From Hyphomicrobium_A sp963722495 (lineage in GTDB: Bacteria; Pseudomonadota; Alphaproteobacteria; Rhizobiales; Hyphomicrobiaceae), in assembly GCA_963722495.1 (NCBI GenBank), contig CAVRND010000008.1, forward strand, positions 248,001-312,000: 64,000 nucleotides of DNA. Reading direction: 5' to 3'. Position numbers and translations under genes: made by a program. The notes beneath the pieces are model-generated. The model had not been told where the DNA came from and did no database searches. It worked only from the letters and a program-made list of their open reading frames with translations. Every line of letters starts with the position of its first letter. The stretch's first letter is position 1. Shown here in pieces: positions 27,309 through 37,244 of this stretch.

Positions 27309-30300
27309 TCAGCCGATCAGTCTGCGGCGGATCGTCGGGATCGCCAGGGCAACCACGCCGGCGAGCATCAGCACCAATGCCAGTCCGACGAGACCACCGC
27401 CGTTCGTGCCGGTGAACGCCAGCGGCGGCAGCGGGGGCAGCGGCGCCGCGGGGTTCTCCAGCTCGACCTCGGCCGATTTCGTCTCCGACGATCGTCACCG
27501 TGACGATCCCCTGGTCGACGACGGCGTCGCCGGACCACACGGGTGCCCCGAAGATGACGCCGGGGTACGTGTGCGTCCGCTCGGTGAGCGTCACCACCGT
27601 GCCGACCGGCAGATCCTCGATGACCCGCGTCGGGGCGTTCTTCGACAGGGGCATCACACCTTCGCGCAGCACGCCGTCGGCGTCGGTGTAGGAGTAGTCG
27701 ACGAGGAAGAGGTACTCGCCTCCGACCTTGCCTGCCGCCGCACCGGTGACCTCCTTGGTCACGCTGAACCCGCCGAGGATCGGCTCGGCGAGATTCTCGA
27801 GATCGATCTCGACCGTCGCGACCGGTGGTGCTCGACGTGAAGGTCGCCTGCCAAGGGTTGCCGTCGACCGCCGTCGCGCCGTACCAGCTCGGCTCGTACC
27901 GCAGTGCCTGGCGTGCTGGGGTCCTGCTCGGTGAGGGTCACCAGGACGCCGGGCGGCACGTTCTCGACGAGACGGGTCTCGCCGTGACGCGAGCTCGAGC
28001 GTGCCCGAACCGCCGGGGAATCCGCTGCCTGCAGGGAACTCGTACTCAACGTGGAACGGTCCCGCGCCGGCTCGGCGGCTCGCCGCCGACCGCCTTGGTG
28101 ACCGTGAACGAGCCCGGCACCGCATCGGCGACGTTCTCCAGCCCGATCCGCACGTCGGTTCCGGTGAAGTTCGACACGAAGATCGCCTCCAGCGGATTCG
28201 CCGGGTCGGGCACCCGCGCGCCGTCCCAGGCCGGGTCACCGAAGTCGACGCCCGGGATCACTGGAAGCGTCTCGGTGAGGGTCACCGTCACGCCCGGAGG
28301 CACGTCGCCCACCTGCTGCGGCGCCCCAGGCACGAGGTGCAGCGTGCCGGTGCCGGCGGGACCGTTCCCGCTCTGCGGCCAGGAGTACGCAACCTCGTAG
28401 GTCGCGCCTCCCACCGGCCCGGCTCCGGTCACAGACTTCGTGACCGTGAACGAGGTGAGGAGGACCTGCGAACGGTTCAGCAGCCCGATCGTGACGTCAC
28501 TGCCGTCGGCGGACGACACGAAGGTCGCGGTCTGCGGCTCCTGCGCGTTCGGCGGGGTTGCGCCGGTCCACTCGGGGTTGCCGAACACCACGCCCTGGAC
28601 TGCAGGGATGGTCTCGGTCAGCGTGACCGTCACCCCCGGCGGCACGGCGCGCACGGTCTGCGGCACACCTGGAACGAGCTCGAGGCGGCCGGAGCCGGCC
28701 GGGATGCCGTTGGCCGCCGGGAACGAGTAGTCGACCTCGAAGATCGCACCACGGATGTCACCCGAGCCCGTCACCGTCTTGGTGACCGTGAACGAACCGG
28801 GCACGCCGTCGGCGATGTTCAGCAGGCCGATGGTCACGTCCGACCCATCGCTCGAAGCGATGAAGGTCGCGACGAGCGGGTTCGCCTGACGGGTCGCCCC
28901 GGTCCACAGCGGGTCACCGAAGTCGACGCCCTGGATGTCCGGCAGCGTCTCGGTGAGGGTCACGAGCGCGCCCGGTGGCACATCGCCGACCGTCACGGGC
29001 ACTCCCGGGACCAGATCTCGCGTGCCGCTGTTCGCGGGGTAGCCGGGACCGTCGGCCCATTCGAACTGAACCTGGAACGTCGCGTCACCGATGTCTCCCG
29101 CGCCCTGCACGGTCTTGGTGATCGTGAACGATCCGTTGGGAAGCCGGGTCGCCGTGTTCGTCAGGCTCACCTGCGCCATACCGCCGGCGCCGATCGTGAC
29201 CGTCGCCCGCCCGTCAGGGAGTGGTGTTGCGTCTCCGCCCCACTCCAGACCAGTCCAATCGACGCCGGGGATCGGCGGGAACACCGGCTCGGCGAGCGTG
29301 ACCACTGTGCCGGCCGGCAGGTTGTCGAGCCCGTTCGGGTCGGACGCCGACACCACGAACGAACCGGTCACGTGCGTGCCGTCACCCGCGATGTACTCGT
29401 ATTCGACCGTGAACCCTTGGGTGGACGGCACCAGGCCGTTGCCGTTGCCGGTGACGATCTTCGAGACCTCGAAGCCGCCAGGCGGTGGCGTGTTCGCCGG
29501 GTTGGTCAGCGTCACGGTGACGGTCTCACCGCTGAGGATGGTGATCTCCTGGCTGGACCAGCTCGGGTCACCCCACTCGACTCCGGCAACGACCGGCAGG
29601 TCGGCCTCCGAGAGCCGAACGACGGTGCCCGGAGGCAGGTTCTGCAGTCCGTTCGGGGTGATGCGCGTCACGTCGAATGTGCCCGAGCCGTGTGTCCCCG
29701 GCCGGAGTCTCGTACTCGTACTCGACGACGAACGGGACGTTGCTGCCCACCTCCGCCGGCGGCGTCACCGGGATGACCTTGATCACCTCGAGGTCCCCGA
29801 GCGGCGGGTCGACCCGGTCGAGGCCCGCGGGACAGCTGAGCGCCGAGTAGCCCTCCGATGTCGTGACGAGCGCGCGGAATCGCTTGCCCGCATCACCGGC
29901 GGCGGCGGTGAAGGTGTACACCGGGTCCACCGCGCCGGGAATGTCGGTCCAGTCCTCGGTGCCGGCCGAGGCGGACTGCCACTGCACGTTGCCGGACTGG
30001 ATGGCCGGGTCGGTGTCGATCGAATAGGTCACGCTCTCACCGGCCGGCACCGCCGTGACGGTCATCGGCTGCTGAGTGAAGACCGGCGAGAGGGTGTTCT
30101 GGAACATCACCGAGACGGCACTCCCGGTGCGGAGCACCCGATCCGCGCGCTGGTCGCCGTTCAGGTCGGTGACCGCGATCGAGAATTCGTCCAGGTTGTT
30201 GATCACCTGGAACCCACCCCCGCCGTCGTTGGTGATGAAGATGGTGGCGCCGCCCTGGTAGGCGTTGAGCACGACGTCGTCGTAGCAGCTGCCGGTGTAA

Positions 30301-31278
30301 GACGGCATGCTCACCAGTCCCGGCACGGACGCATCCAAACCGTCGGCATGGAAGGTGGAGACGAACGACCCGTCGGGTTGCTGGAGGCTGGTCACTCCAC
30401 CGACGCCGTCGGCGGTGGTGCCGACCATGATCAGATCGTCCAGACCGTCGGCATTGAAGTCGGCGCTGCCCACCGACGGGAATCCGGGGATCTGGATCGG
30501 GGTCTGGTCCAGGTTCTGCTGACCGCCGCTGCCATCGGCAGGCACGATCGCGAGGGTTGCGCCGAGGAAGGTGTCGAACTGCGAGATCCCCCACGCGAGG
30601 GACGGTACTCCCGCAACAACGAGCGCCGCCATCGACTCGAACTGCGGTGCCGGATACATGGAAGGGGCGGCGACCGGGACGGTGTTCGAAACGAGCGTCG
30701 ACGCCGTCCATCCAATAGGTCACGACTGTGCCGACGGAGGGGGCACCCGGCGCGACACCGACGGCGAAGCCGGCGTTCCCGGCGATCTGGGTCGGCACCA
30801 CACGGGTCTGCGGAGCATCGAGGATCTCGTCGACGATGAGGGGCGCGGAAGCGAGCTGCTGGCCGGTCGCGTCGAGGAAGAAGAAGGTCGCGTCGCCGCC
30901 GGCGAGACCTGTGTCGCAGACGAGCGCGATGCCGGCGGGTCCGGCACTCATCCCCCAGAGTCCGCAATCCACGAACGGCGCGGTGGTGGTGGGGGTGAAC
31001 GTGCCCGCCGGTCCGTTGGTGAAGACGGTGACGGTCGCGTCACCGTTGAACGTGACGATCTCGGGCAGCCCGTCGCCGGTCAAGTCTCCGACCTGGGTGT
31101 CGACGACGCCACCGGCGAAGGGGACGGCGGGATCGAACGTGGGTGTGTTCGACGGCGGCCCGCTGGCGGATGCGCTGAGGCCGACGACGATCGCCGAGGC
31201 TCCGACGATGGCCGTGGCGACCAGCGCTGCGAGCGCGCGGATCGCGGGCGTGCGGGTGGACTGACTGGTGGCTCGCAT
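27309..31278 (-). CDS. Large cell-wall-anchored surface protein with DUF5979-type repeats, multiply frameshifted
   Basis: About 1,320 residues if restored. The ATG at 31278 has GGAG at -8 and opens a signal peptide (ALAALVATAIVGASAIVVGLS). Next come FG-GAP/VCBS-like repeats (VGDLTGDGLPEIV, ADFNADGLDDLIMVG, TDLNGDQRADRVL), an Ig-like piece (WTDIPGAVDPVYTFTAAAGD) and about seven repeats of roughly 110 residues with GSFTVTKTVTGSG, LPxGTVVTLTE and PGVxFGxPxW cores. It ends LAFTG, a membrane helix and RRR, a LAXTG sortase signal. Shifts lie near 30690, 29690, 28065, 27980, 27835 and 27480. Ligand unknown. Confidence 0.82.
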
Positions 31279-31390
31279 GAGCGCTCCAATGTTTCGGGTG
31301 AACTCCTCGGGTGGGAGTTGGGCCCGATCACGATATATCGGTACGCTCCGAGCGGCAGGAAGGCTCGACTTCCGCTGTGGATAACTCGAC

Positions 31391-32223
31391 TTAGTAGGTG
31401 GGTGCTGCGGGGAGGCCGAAGTACTGCTCGAGGGTCGGCTGGCCGCTCGCATGCACCGCCGCGGCGAGGTCAACCCCGAGGAAGCGCAGGTGCCACGGCT
31501 CCCACTCGTACCCGGTCACATCGGTGTATCCCTGCGGGTAGCGCACGACGAACCCGAACCGCCAGGCGTTCTCGGCGACCCACGCCGCCTGCGGTGTATC
31601 GCCGAAGCAGTCGAGGCCGCATCCGCTGTCCGGTGCGCTGACATCCATCGCGAGCCCGGTCTGGTGCTCGCTGTGCCCAGGACGCGCGCTGGTCAGATCC
31701 GCACCCTCCTGGCCGAGGCTGTCGACCCAGCCCTGGTAGACCTCGACCTGCGTGCCGTAACTCCGGTACGAGCTCGAGATCTGCAGCTCCAGCCCGGTCT
31801 CTGCCGTGATCGCCGCGAACAGCTGGACGGCGGCATCCGATGCCTCCGGCCGCAGGTACGGCTCGTTCACGTACGGCAGCGGGACGAAGACCAGCGGGGG
31901 CTCGTAGTCGATCGGGTTGAGCGGGCGCAGCTTGTTCACGATCACCGAGAGGCTGTTCGGGTCGTCGATGCCGGAGGTGTCGACCGGGGGCGTCGTCGGC
32001 GTCGGGGTAGGGGTGGGTGTCGGCGAAGCACTCCGCGTCGGAGTCGGGGTGCGGGTCGACCCGCCCACGGTCGGATCATCGTCGCGCGGCGCGAGCACGA
32101 ACAGGACGCCGATCACCGAGGCGACCGCGATGGCCACCGCGCCGACGATGGCGAGATGGTTAGCAGCCGCCGGCGGCCCGCCGACCGCGACGCCTCAGCG
32201 ATCAGCGGGTCGAGGTCGGACAC
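31391..32223 (-). CDS. VanY/M15 family D-alanyl-D-alanine carboxypeptidase, frameshifted near its start
   Basis: Membrane-anchored zinc peptidase trimming peptidoglycan stems. From the GTG at 32223: SDLDPLIAEASRSAGRRRLL, then a frame change near 32160 (here a lost base rather than a gained one) into a membrane helix AIAVASVIGVLFVLAP. A Thr/Pro-rich linker follows. The catalytic domain has ISSSYRSYGTQ, the zinc/active-site segments PGHSEHQTGLAMDVS and YEWEPWHLRFLG. The downstream gene on the same strand begins 112 bases away. No resistance genes are nearby, so a housekeeping wall role is likely. Confidence 0.87.
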
Positions 32224-32242
32224 CCGACGATCCTACGTGCGG

Positions 32243-32911
32243 TCAGGGAATGCTCCAGAAGTACGCCGTGGCGTTCGGGTACTCGACGGTGATCGCGTGG
32301 TCGAGGTCCCGGTACCAGGAGTCGATATCGCTGTGGCCCAGGGTCGCGATGGAGATCCGCCCACCTGCCGTGTGCTCGATCCGGGCGACGATCTCGACGT
32401 GGTCGAGGCTGCCGTCCGAGTCCCAGTCGTACATGACCAGGTCGCCCAGCTTGATCCCGTCACGCTCGTCGATCGGTACCGTCACCGCCCCGAGCTCCGG
32501 ATGGTCGCGCAGGTACTCGTCAAAGCTCGGCACATGCACGAACGCGGATGTCCAGTCCACCTGGGCGTCATTGAACCACTCCTCGTTGGGCTCCCATCCC
32601 CGCGCCACGAGCGTCTGGCTGACGAAGTTCTGGCAGTCGCCGCCCCACGGGTTGAAGTCCCCGTATCCGGCGAGGTTGTAGTCGTCCCAGTACGTCACCG
32701 CGTAGTTCAGCTGCTGCGCCACAGCGGAGGTGACGTGGAAGTTGTGCAAGTCGAGGCGCATGGGCTCCATCGGCACTGGTGCCTCAGTCGTCAACTGGGT
32801 GGCATGGGCTGCAGAGACGGCCCCGGGCGCGACCCTGGTCGGAGTCGTCGCGACCGCGCCGCCGGCAAGGAGCACCACGGCAACCGCGAGGCGCACGACC
32901 AGTCCGACCAT
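32243..32911 (-). CDS. Putative amidase (amidase_6-type) domain protein
   Basis: About 222 residues from an internal ATG at 32911 that opens a hydrophobic segment (VVRLAVAVVLLAGGAVA), either a signal peptide or a further membrane helix. The domain part has YWDDYNLAGYGDFNPWGGD followed by CQNFVSQTLVARGW, with the cysteine of NlpC/P60-like amidases, then DLVMYDWDSDGSLDHVEIV and a final histidine region. It is probably a secreted wall or peptide amidase. There is no stop between this and the membrane protein upstream, so the two may be one fused protein; no good ribosome site stands before 32911. Confidence 0.72.
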   Translation of the reverse strand: MVGLVVRLAVAVVLLAGGAVATTPTRVAPGAVSAAHATQLTTEAPVPMEPMRLDLHNFHVTSAVAQQLNYAVTYWDDYNLAGYGDFNPWGGDCQNFVSQTLVARGWEPNEEWFNDAQVDWTSAFVHVPSFDEYLRDHPELGAVTVPIDERDGIKLGDLVMYDWDSDGSLDHVEIVARIEHTAGGRISIATLGHSDIDSWYRDLDHAITVEYPNATAYFWSIP

Positions 32912-34336
32912 CCATCCACAGTACGCGCGGGCGTGTTTGCGAAAGCTGAGTAAGGCGAACTGGAACAGGGGCGGGAGGGCGACCACCACGATGAGGGCCC
33001 AGAGGCCGAAGAGCGGCAGGTACGCGGTCTGCCAGCGCTCGAGGGTCGCCGGGGTCGTCCGGCGAGCCAGCATCCGGATCGAGATCCACGCGGCGCCGGC
33101 CAGGTTGACGATGAGCAGCAGGTTCAACCCGAGGGCGGCGATGCGGTTCGCGGAGAACCCGAACTCGCCGATGCGCGCGAGCATCGAGCCGAGCACCAGC
33201 AGGTCGAGCACGATCGCCGCCACCACGGTGATCAGGCGCAGCACATCCATCAGACCGGCCGGCTTGCTGCTGTCGCGGGCGGAGATCCCGTACAGCACCA
33301 GCCCCAGCACCACGATGAGCAGCACGTCGAACACGATGAGGAGGTCGCGGTCGAACTCGCGCCCGATGCCGGCCACCAGGTAGACGGTCACGGCGGCCAG
33401 CAGCATGACGGCGAACAGCGGGGTGAAGATCGCCGTGAGCACCGGCGCGATGTTCTCGATCACGCTCTTCTTCGCCTCGACCAGCCACGCGGCGACGATG
33501 ACCGCGCCGGCGATGCCGGCCGGGAGCACCCAGCTGAGGATGCGGCGGCACGATGTCCTCGCCGCCGATCGGCATGAGGATCAGCGAGGTGAGCCCGAGC
33601 AGCACACCGCCGCCGAGCGCGATCAGGACGTAGTAGATCGCCCACTCGCCGGTGAAGCGCACGAAGTCCATCCGGCGCTCCGATGAGCGCCACTCCCCGC
33701 CGAGGTAGGCGACGCCGACCACGAACCAGAGCACGACCGGCAGGAACAGCGCGACGAGCAGCCCGGTGGATGCCTCGGGCCGGAACGGATAGAGGTTCAC
33801 GACGAGCGCGATGAATCGCGACGAACGCAGCGAGCGCGACGGTCACCCGCACACCGAGCCGGCGCACCCAGGCGAAGTAGGCGGCGAGCACCGGCAGCAC
33901 GAACAGGCCGAGGTCGCGGACGAACCAATCCGCGACGGGAGCGCCGAAGACGCTGATCGCACCGGGCGCGGCGATCGCCTCCGCCAGCAGCCTCGCGCCA
34001 TGGATGAGGACGACTGCGAAGGCGGCGAACACCAGCACCTCGATGATCGGAGCGGCGGTTGCCGGCGGCAGGGTCGGTGGACGGCAGCACGAGCTGCTTC
34101 CAGAGCCGGTCACGGTGCACTCGGGCGAATTCGGCGGTGAGCCCGTCGACCTCGCCGAGGCGCTTCACCCCGATGAGGAACGCCTCGTCGTCATCGAGGC
34201 CGGTGGCCTTCAGCTCGGCCACCTGGTCACGCAGGTGGCTCTCCAGCTCGTCGAGGTCGGCATCGTTGACCGCACGGCTCTTGGCGAGCGCGGTGCGCCA
34301 TTCGCCGACTCGGTCATCCAGCTCTGAGACGCTCAT
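32912..34336 (-). CDS. Permease-prefix-domain membrane protein, frameshifted
   Basis: The ATG at 34336 overlaps the PadR stop in ATGA. The first 70 residues form a permease prefix domain (DLDELESHLRDQVAELKATG, FLIGVKRLGEVDGL). The rest is a polytopic membrane region with about ten helices, for example VLPAGIAGAVIVAAWLVEA, MDVLRLITVVAAIVLDLLVL and LWALIVVVALPPLF. Frame changes lie near 34085, 33815 and 33550. Genes with this prefix domain are usual PadR partners. The function is unknown; the right-hand boundary with the amidase domain is uncertain because the frame stays open. Confidence 0.72.
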
Positions 34337-34692
34337 GCGCCCGCTCCTCTCGTCGCCGGCTGGCCGGCGAATCCCCACAGGCCGCCCAGGGTCCTGGTGG
34401 CCGTCGCCCACTGCTTGCGCTGCTGCTCGAGGGCAGCGCGGCCGGGCTCGGTGATCGCGTAGTACTTGCGGCGCCGGCCCTCCGGCGAGGTGCCCCAGTC
34501 CGCCTCGACCTGACCCGAGCGCTCGAGCCGGTGCAGCAGCGGGTAGAGCATCCCGTCACTCCACTCGAGATCGCCGTCGGAGACCTCGCGGACGCGCTTC
34601 AGGATGGCGTAGCCGTAGCTCGGTCCCTCAGCGAGCAGCGCGAGCACGAGGGGCGTCGCCATCGCGGCGACCAGGTCCTTGTCGATGTCCAT
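34333..34692 (-). CDS. PadR family transcriptional regulator
   Basis: 119 residues from the ATG at 34692, which has a strong GGAGGAGG site. The winged helix is clear: LVLALLAEGPSYGYAILKRV, then SDGMLYPLLHRLERSGQVEA with the wing residues GRRRKYYAITEPGRAAL. It represses its own operon in most relatives. The membrane protein downstream overlaps by 4 bases. An inverted repeat that covers the presumed promoter (34715-34735) is a good candidate operator. Confidence 0.93.
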   Translation of the reverse strand: MDIDKDLVAAMATPLVLALLAEGPSYGYAILKRVREVSDGDLEWSDGMLYPLLHRLERSGQVEADWGTSPEGRRRKYYAITEPGRAALEQQRKQWATATRTLGGLWGFAGQPATRGAGA

Positions 34693-34714
34693 GAGCCTCC
34701 TCCGAAGAGTCACT

Positions 34715-34735
34715 ATACCTTGTAGTCCAAGGTAT
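34715..34735 (-). promoter_or_regulatory. Putative PadR operator overlapping the padR promoter
   Basis: ATACCTT and AAGGTAT form a perfect inverted repeat with a 7-base spacer, 23 bases before the padR start. On the leftward strand TATAGT (34717-34712) looks like a -10 element that overlaps one arm. The layout suggests autoregulation, as in other PadR genes. Confidence 0.6.
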
Positions 34736-34771
34736 GCACATCTAGGTATCGCGGCCAGTCGCCCGTTGATG

Positions 34772-34801
34772 GCAAGCGCTTGCGGCGTGGGAGCGCTCTC
34801 C
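34772..34801. promoter_or_regulatory. CebR-type operator 1 and an adjacent palindrome
   Basis: TGGGAGCGCTCTCC (34788-34801) matches the 14-base CebR palindrome TGGGAGCGCTCCCA at all but two positions. Immediately left is GCAAGCGCTTGC (34772-34783), a perfect palindrome with the CG-centred core common to LacI-family sites. They lie just before the -35 element of the ceb promoter. Confidence 0.75.
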
Positions 34802-34808
34802 CACAGTG

Positions 34809-34838
34809 TTGACAGGGGGTCTGCGCGGTGCATAGGGT
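34809..34838 (+). promoter_or_regulatory. Promoter of the ceb operon
   Basis: TTGACA (34809-34814) and TAGGGT (34833-34838) with an 18-base spacer form a vegetative-type promoter. Transcription would start near 34845. Operators lie on both sides, so repressor bound there would block RNA polymerase. Confidence 0.6.
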
Positions 34839-34852
34839 GTGCGTCAATCACG

Positions 34853-34890
34853 TGGGAGCGCTCTCAAGTTTCGAAGTGGGAGCGCTCTCA
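34853..34890. promoter_or_regulatory. CebR-type operators 2 and 3
   Basis: Two identical copies of TGGGAGCGCTCTCA at 34853-34866 and 34877-34890, 24 bases apart and just downstream of the predicted transcription start. With operator 1 they bracket the promoter. A LacI-family gene at the end of the operon is the likely binder, with cellobiose or another cello-oligosaccharide as inducer by analogy with Streptomyces. Confidence 0.8.
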
Positions 34891-34917
34891 CACCACCACA
34901 CGCACAAGGGAGTGACC

Positions 34918-36179
34918 GTGAGAAGATCACGACGCACCATCGCTGCAGCCATCGCCGGCGCAGCGTCTATCGCCCTCATCGCCTCCGGCTGTGCCGGCGG
35001 CGGAGGAGGCGGCGAAGACGAGGAGGTCACCCTCACCCTCGCCACGTTCAACGACTTCGGCTACACCGACGAGCTCCTCGCGGAGTACACGGAGGAGACC
35101 CGGCATCAAGATCGTCCACAACAAGGCGGCGACCTCGAACGACGCGCGCGCGAACTACTTCCAGAAGCTCGGCAAGAACGGCCTCGCCGACATCGAGGCC
35201 GTCGAGATCGACTGGTTCACCGAGGCGATGCAGTACTCCGACCTGCTCGCGCCGGTCCCCGACGACCTCGAAGGGCCGCTGGCTCGACTGGAAGGAAGCC
35301 GCCGCGACCGACGCGGACGGCAACCTGATCGCCTACGGCACCGACATCGGCCCGCAGGGCATCTGCTACCGCTCCGACCTGTTCGCGGCGGCCGGCCTGC
35401 CCACCGACCGCGCCGAGGTCGCCGCGCTGTTCGACGGCGACTGGGACAACTTCTTCGAGCGTCGGCGACCAGTACAAGGCCGCCACCGGCAAGCCGATGA
35501 TCGACTCGGCCAACTCCGTGCTCCAGGGCATGGTCAACCAGCTCGAGTTCGCGTACGAGGAGCCGGACGGCACGATCATCGCGACCGACAACCCCGACAT
35601 CGAGGACGCCTACGACGCCGTCGCCGACGAAGGCCGTCCCGAACTCGGCCTACTCCGGGCAGTGGAGCGAGGACTGGTTCGCCTCGATGGCCAACGGCGA
35701 GTTCGCCGCGATGCTGTGCCCGGGCTGGATGCTCGGCGTCATCTCGGGCAACGCGCCCGACGTCACCGGCTGGGACATCGCCGACGCCTTCCCGGGCGGC
35801 GGCGGCAACTGGGGCGGTTCGTACCTGACCGTTCCGGCCAACGGCGAGAACGTCGAGGCTGCCCAGCAGCTCGCCGACTGGCTGACCTCGCCCGAGACGC
35901 AGATGAAGGCGTTCGCCAACGCGGGCACGTTCCCGAGCCAGCTCGAGGCGCTCTCCAGCGACGAGCTCGCCGCCGCGACGAACGAGTACTTCAACGACGC
36001 GCCCACCGGTGAGATCCTCACCAACCGCGCCGAGGCCGTGACGGTCGCGCCCTACAAGGGCCCGCAGTTCTTCCAGTTCCACGACGCTCTCCAGAACGCC
36101 GTGACCCGCGTCTTCGACGGTCTCGAGGACAAGGAGACCGCGTGGAACACCTGGGTCGACCGAGGTCGAGGCCTTCTAA
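34918..36179 (+). CDS. cebE: Cellobiose-type ABC transporter substrate-binding lipoprotein, frameshifted
   Basis: GTG start with AAGGGAG upstream. A lipoprotein signal ends IALIASGC, with Cys as the acylated residue, and a Gly-rich linker follows. The family-1 binding fold continues in successive frames: LTLATFNDFGYTDELLAEYTEE, DIEAVEIDWFTEAMQYSDLL, AYGTDIGPQGICYRSDLF, GEFAAMLCPGWMLGVISGN and PYKGPQFFQFHDALQNAV, ending EVEAF at 36179. Surplus bases lie near 35102, 35273, 35460, 35632 and 36161, all in the same direction. About 418 residues restored. Cellobiose is inferred from the operators and the beta-glucosidase; other beta-glucosides are possible. Confidence 0.85.
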
Positions 36180-36263
36180 GCCGATGCACCGGGTGCGTGG
36201 CTGTCCTCAGGCCCGACGGCACCCCTACTTCCTCACCGCCCCTCGCTCCACCGAAAGCCGCCC

Positions 36264-37244
36264 ATGACGCACTGTCGCGCCGCCCGACAAGCCGGTACGG
36301 GTCCTCTCGTTCACCCAACGGCTGAGCAGGTGGGACCTGAAGGTCTCGCCGTACCTCTACATCTCGCCGTTCTTCATCATGTTCGCGATCGTGGGACTCT
36401 TCCCGATCGCCTACACGGCGGTCATCTCGTTCATGGACTGGGATCTGGTGCGCAACTCCGGCAAGTTCATCGGGTTCGACCAGTACATCTGGATCCTGCA
36501 GCAGCCGCAGTTCTGGATCGCGCTGCGCAACACCTTCAGCATCTTCCTGCTCTCGACCGTGCCGCAGCTCATCCTCGCGATCTTCATCGCCGCGATGCTC
36601 GACCGCAACATCCGGGCCAAGACGTTCTGGCGCATGAGCGTGCTGCTGCCCTTCGTCATGGCGCCCGTCGCGGTCGGCCTGATCTTCAGCAACATGTTCG
36701 GCGACAACCACGGCCTGGTGAACAACATCCTCGCCGACCTCGGACTGCCCGCGATCCCGTGGCACAAGGAGCCGTTCTGGAGCCACGTCGCGATCGCGAC
36801 GATGGTCAACTTCCGCTGGACCGGCTACAACGCCCTGATCCTGCTCGCCGCGATGCAGGCGGTGACCGCGCGACTACTACGAGGCGGCCACCGTCGACGG
36901 CGCGGGCGCCGTTCCGCCAGTTCTCGAGCATCACGCTCCCGTCGCTGCGGCCGACGCTGATCTTCGTGATCATCACCTCGACGATCGGCGGCCTGCAGAT
37001 CTTCGACGAGCCGCGCATGTTCGACCAGATCGGCCAGGGCGGCGCCGGACAGCAGTGGCTGACGATCACCCTGTACCTCTACAACATCGGCTGGGGCGAG
37101 TGGAACTTCGGCCGGGCCGCGGCGATGGCCTGGATCCTGTTCCTCATCATCATGCGTCATCGGCCTGATCAACCTCGCCATCACGCGATCGCCTCGTCCG
37201 CGACGATGACGCCACGCCGCATCGGAAAGGGGTTCGAGCGATGA
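36264..37244 (+). CDS. cebF: Cellobiose-type ABC transporter permease, frameshifted
   Basis: MalF-type permease. Six membrane segments are visible, with YLYISPFFIMFAIVGLFPIA near the start, TFSIFLLSTVPQLILAIFIA and LQIFDEPRMFDQIGQGGAG near the end. The EAA loop that contacts the ATPase reads DYYEAATVDGAGAF (about 36872-36915) after removing surplus bases near 36869 and 36911; others lie near 36270 and 37153. The stop at 37244 overlaps cebG in ATGA if the last frame is right. No ATPase gene is present in the operon, as usual for actinobacteria that share MsiK. Confidence 0.82.
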   Translation: MTHCRAARQAGTGPLVHPTAEQVGPEGLAVPLHLAVLHHVRDRGTLPDRLHGGHLVHGLGSGAQLRQVHRVRPVHLDPAAAAVLDRAAQHLQHLPALDRAAAHPRDLHRRDARPQHPGQDVLAHERAAALRHGARRGRPDLQQHVRRQPRPGEQHPRRPRTARDPVAQGAVLEPRRDRDDGQLPLDRLQRPDPARRDAGGDRATTTRRPPSTARAPFRQFSSITLPSLRPTLIFVIITSTIGGLQIFDEPRMFDQIGQGGAGQQWLTITLYLYNIGWGEWNFGRAAAMAWILFLIIMRHRPDQPRHHAIASSATMTPRRIGKGFER

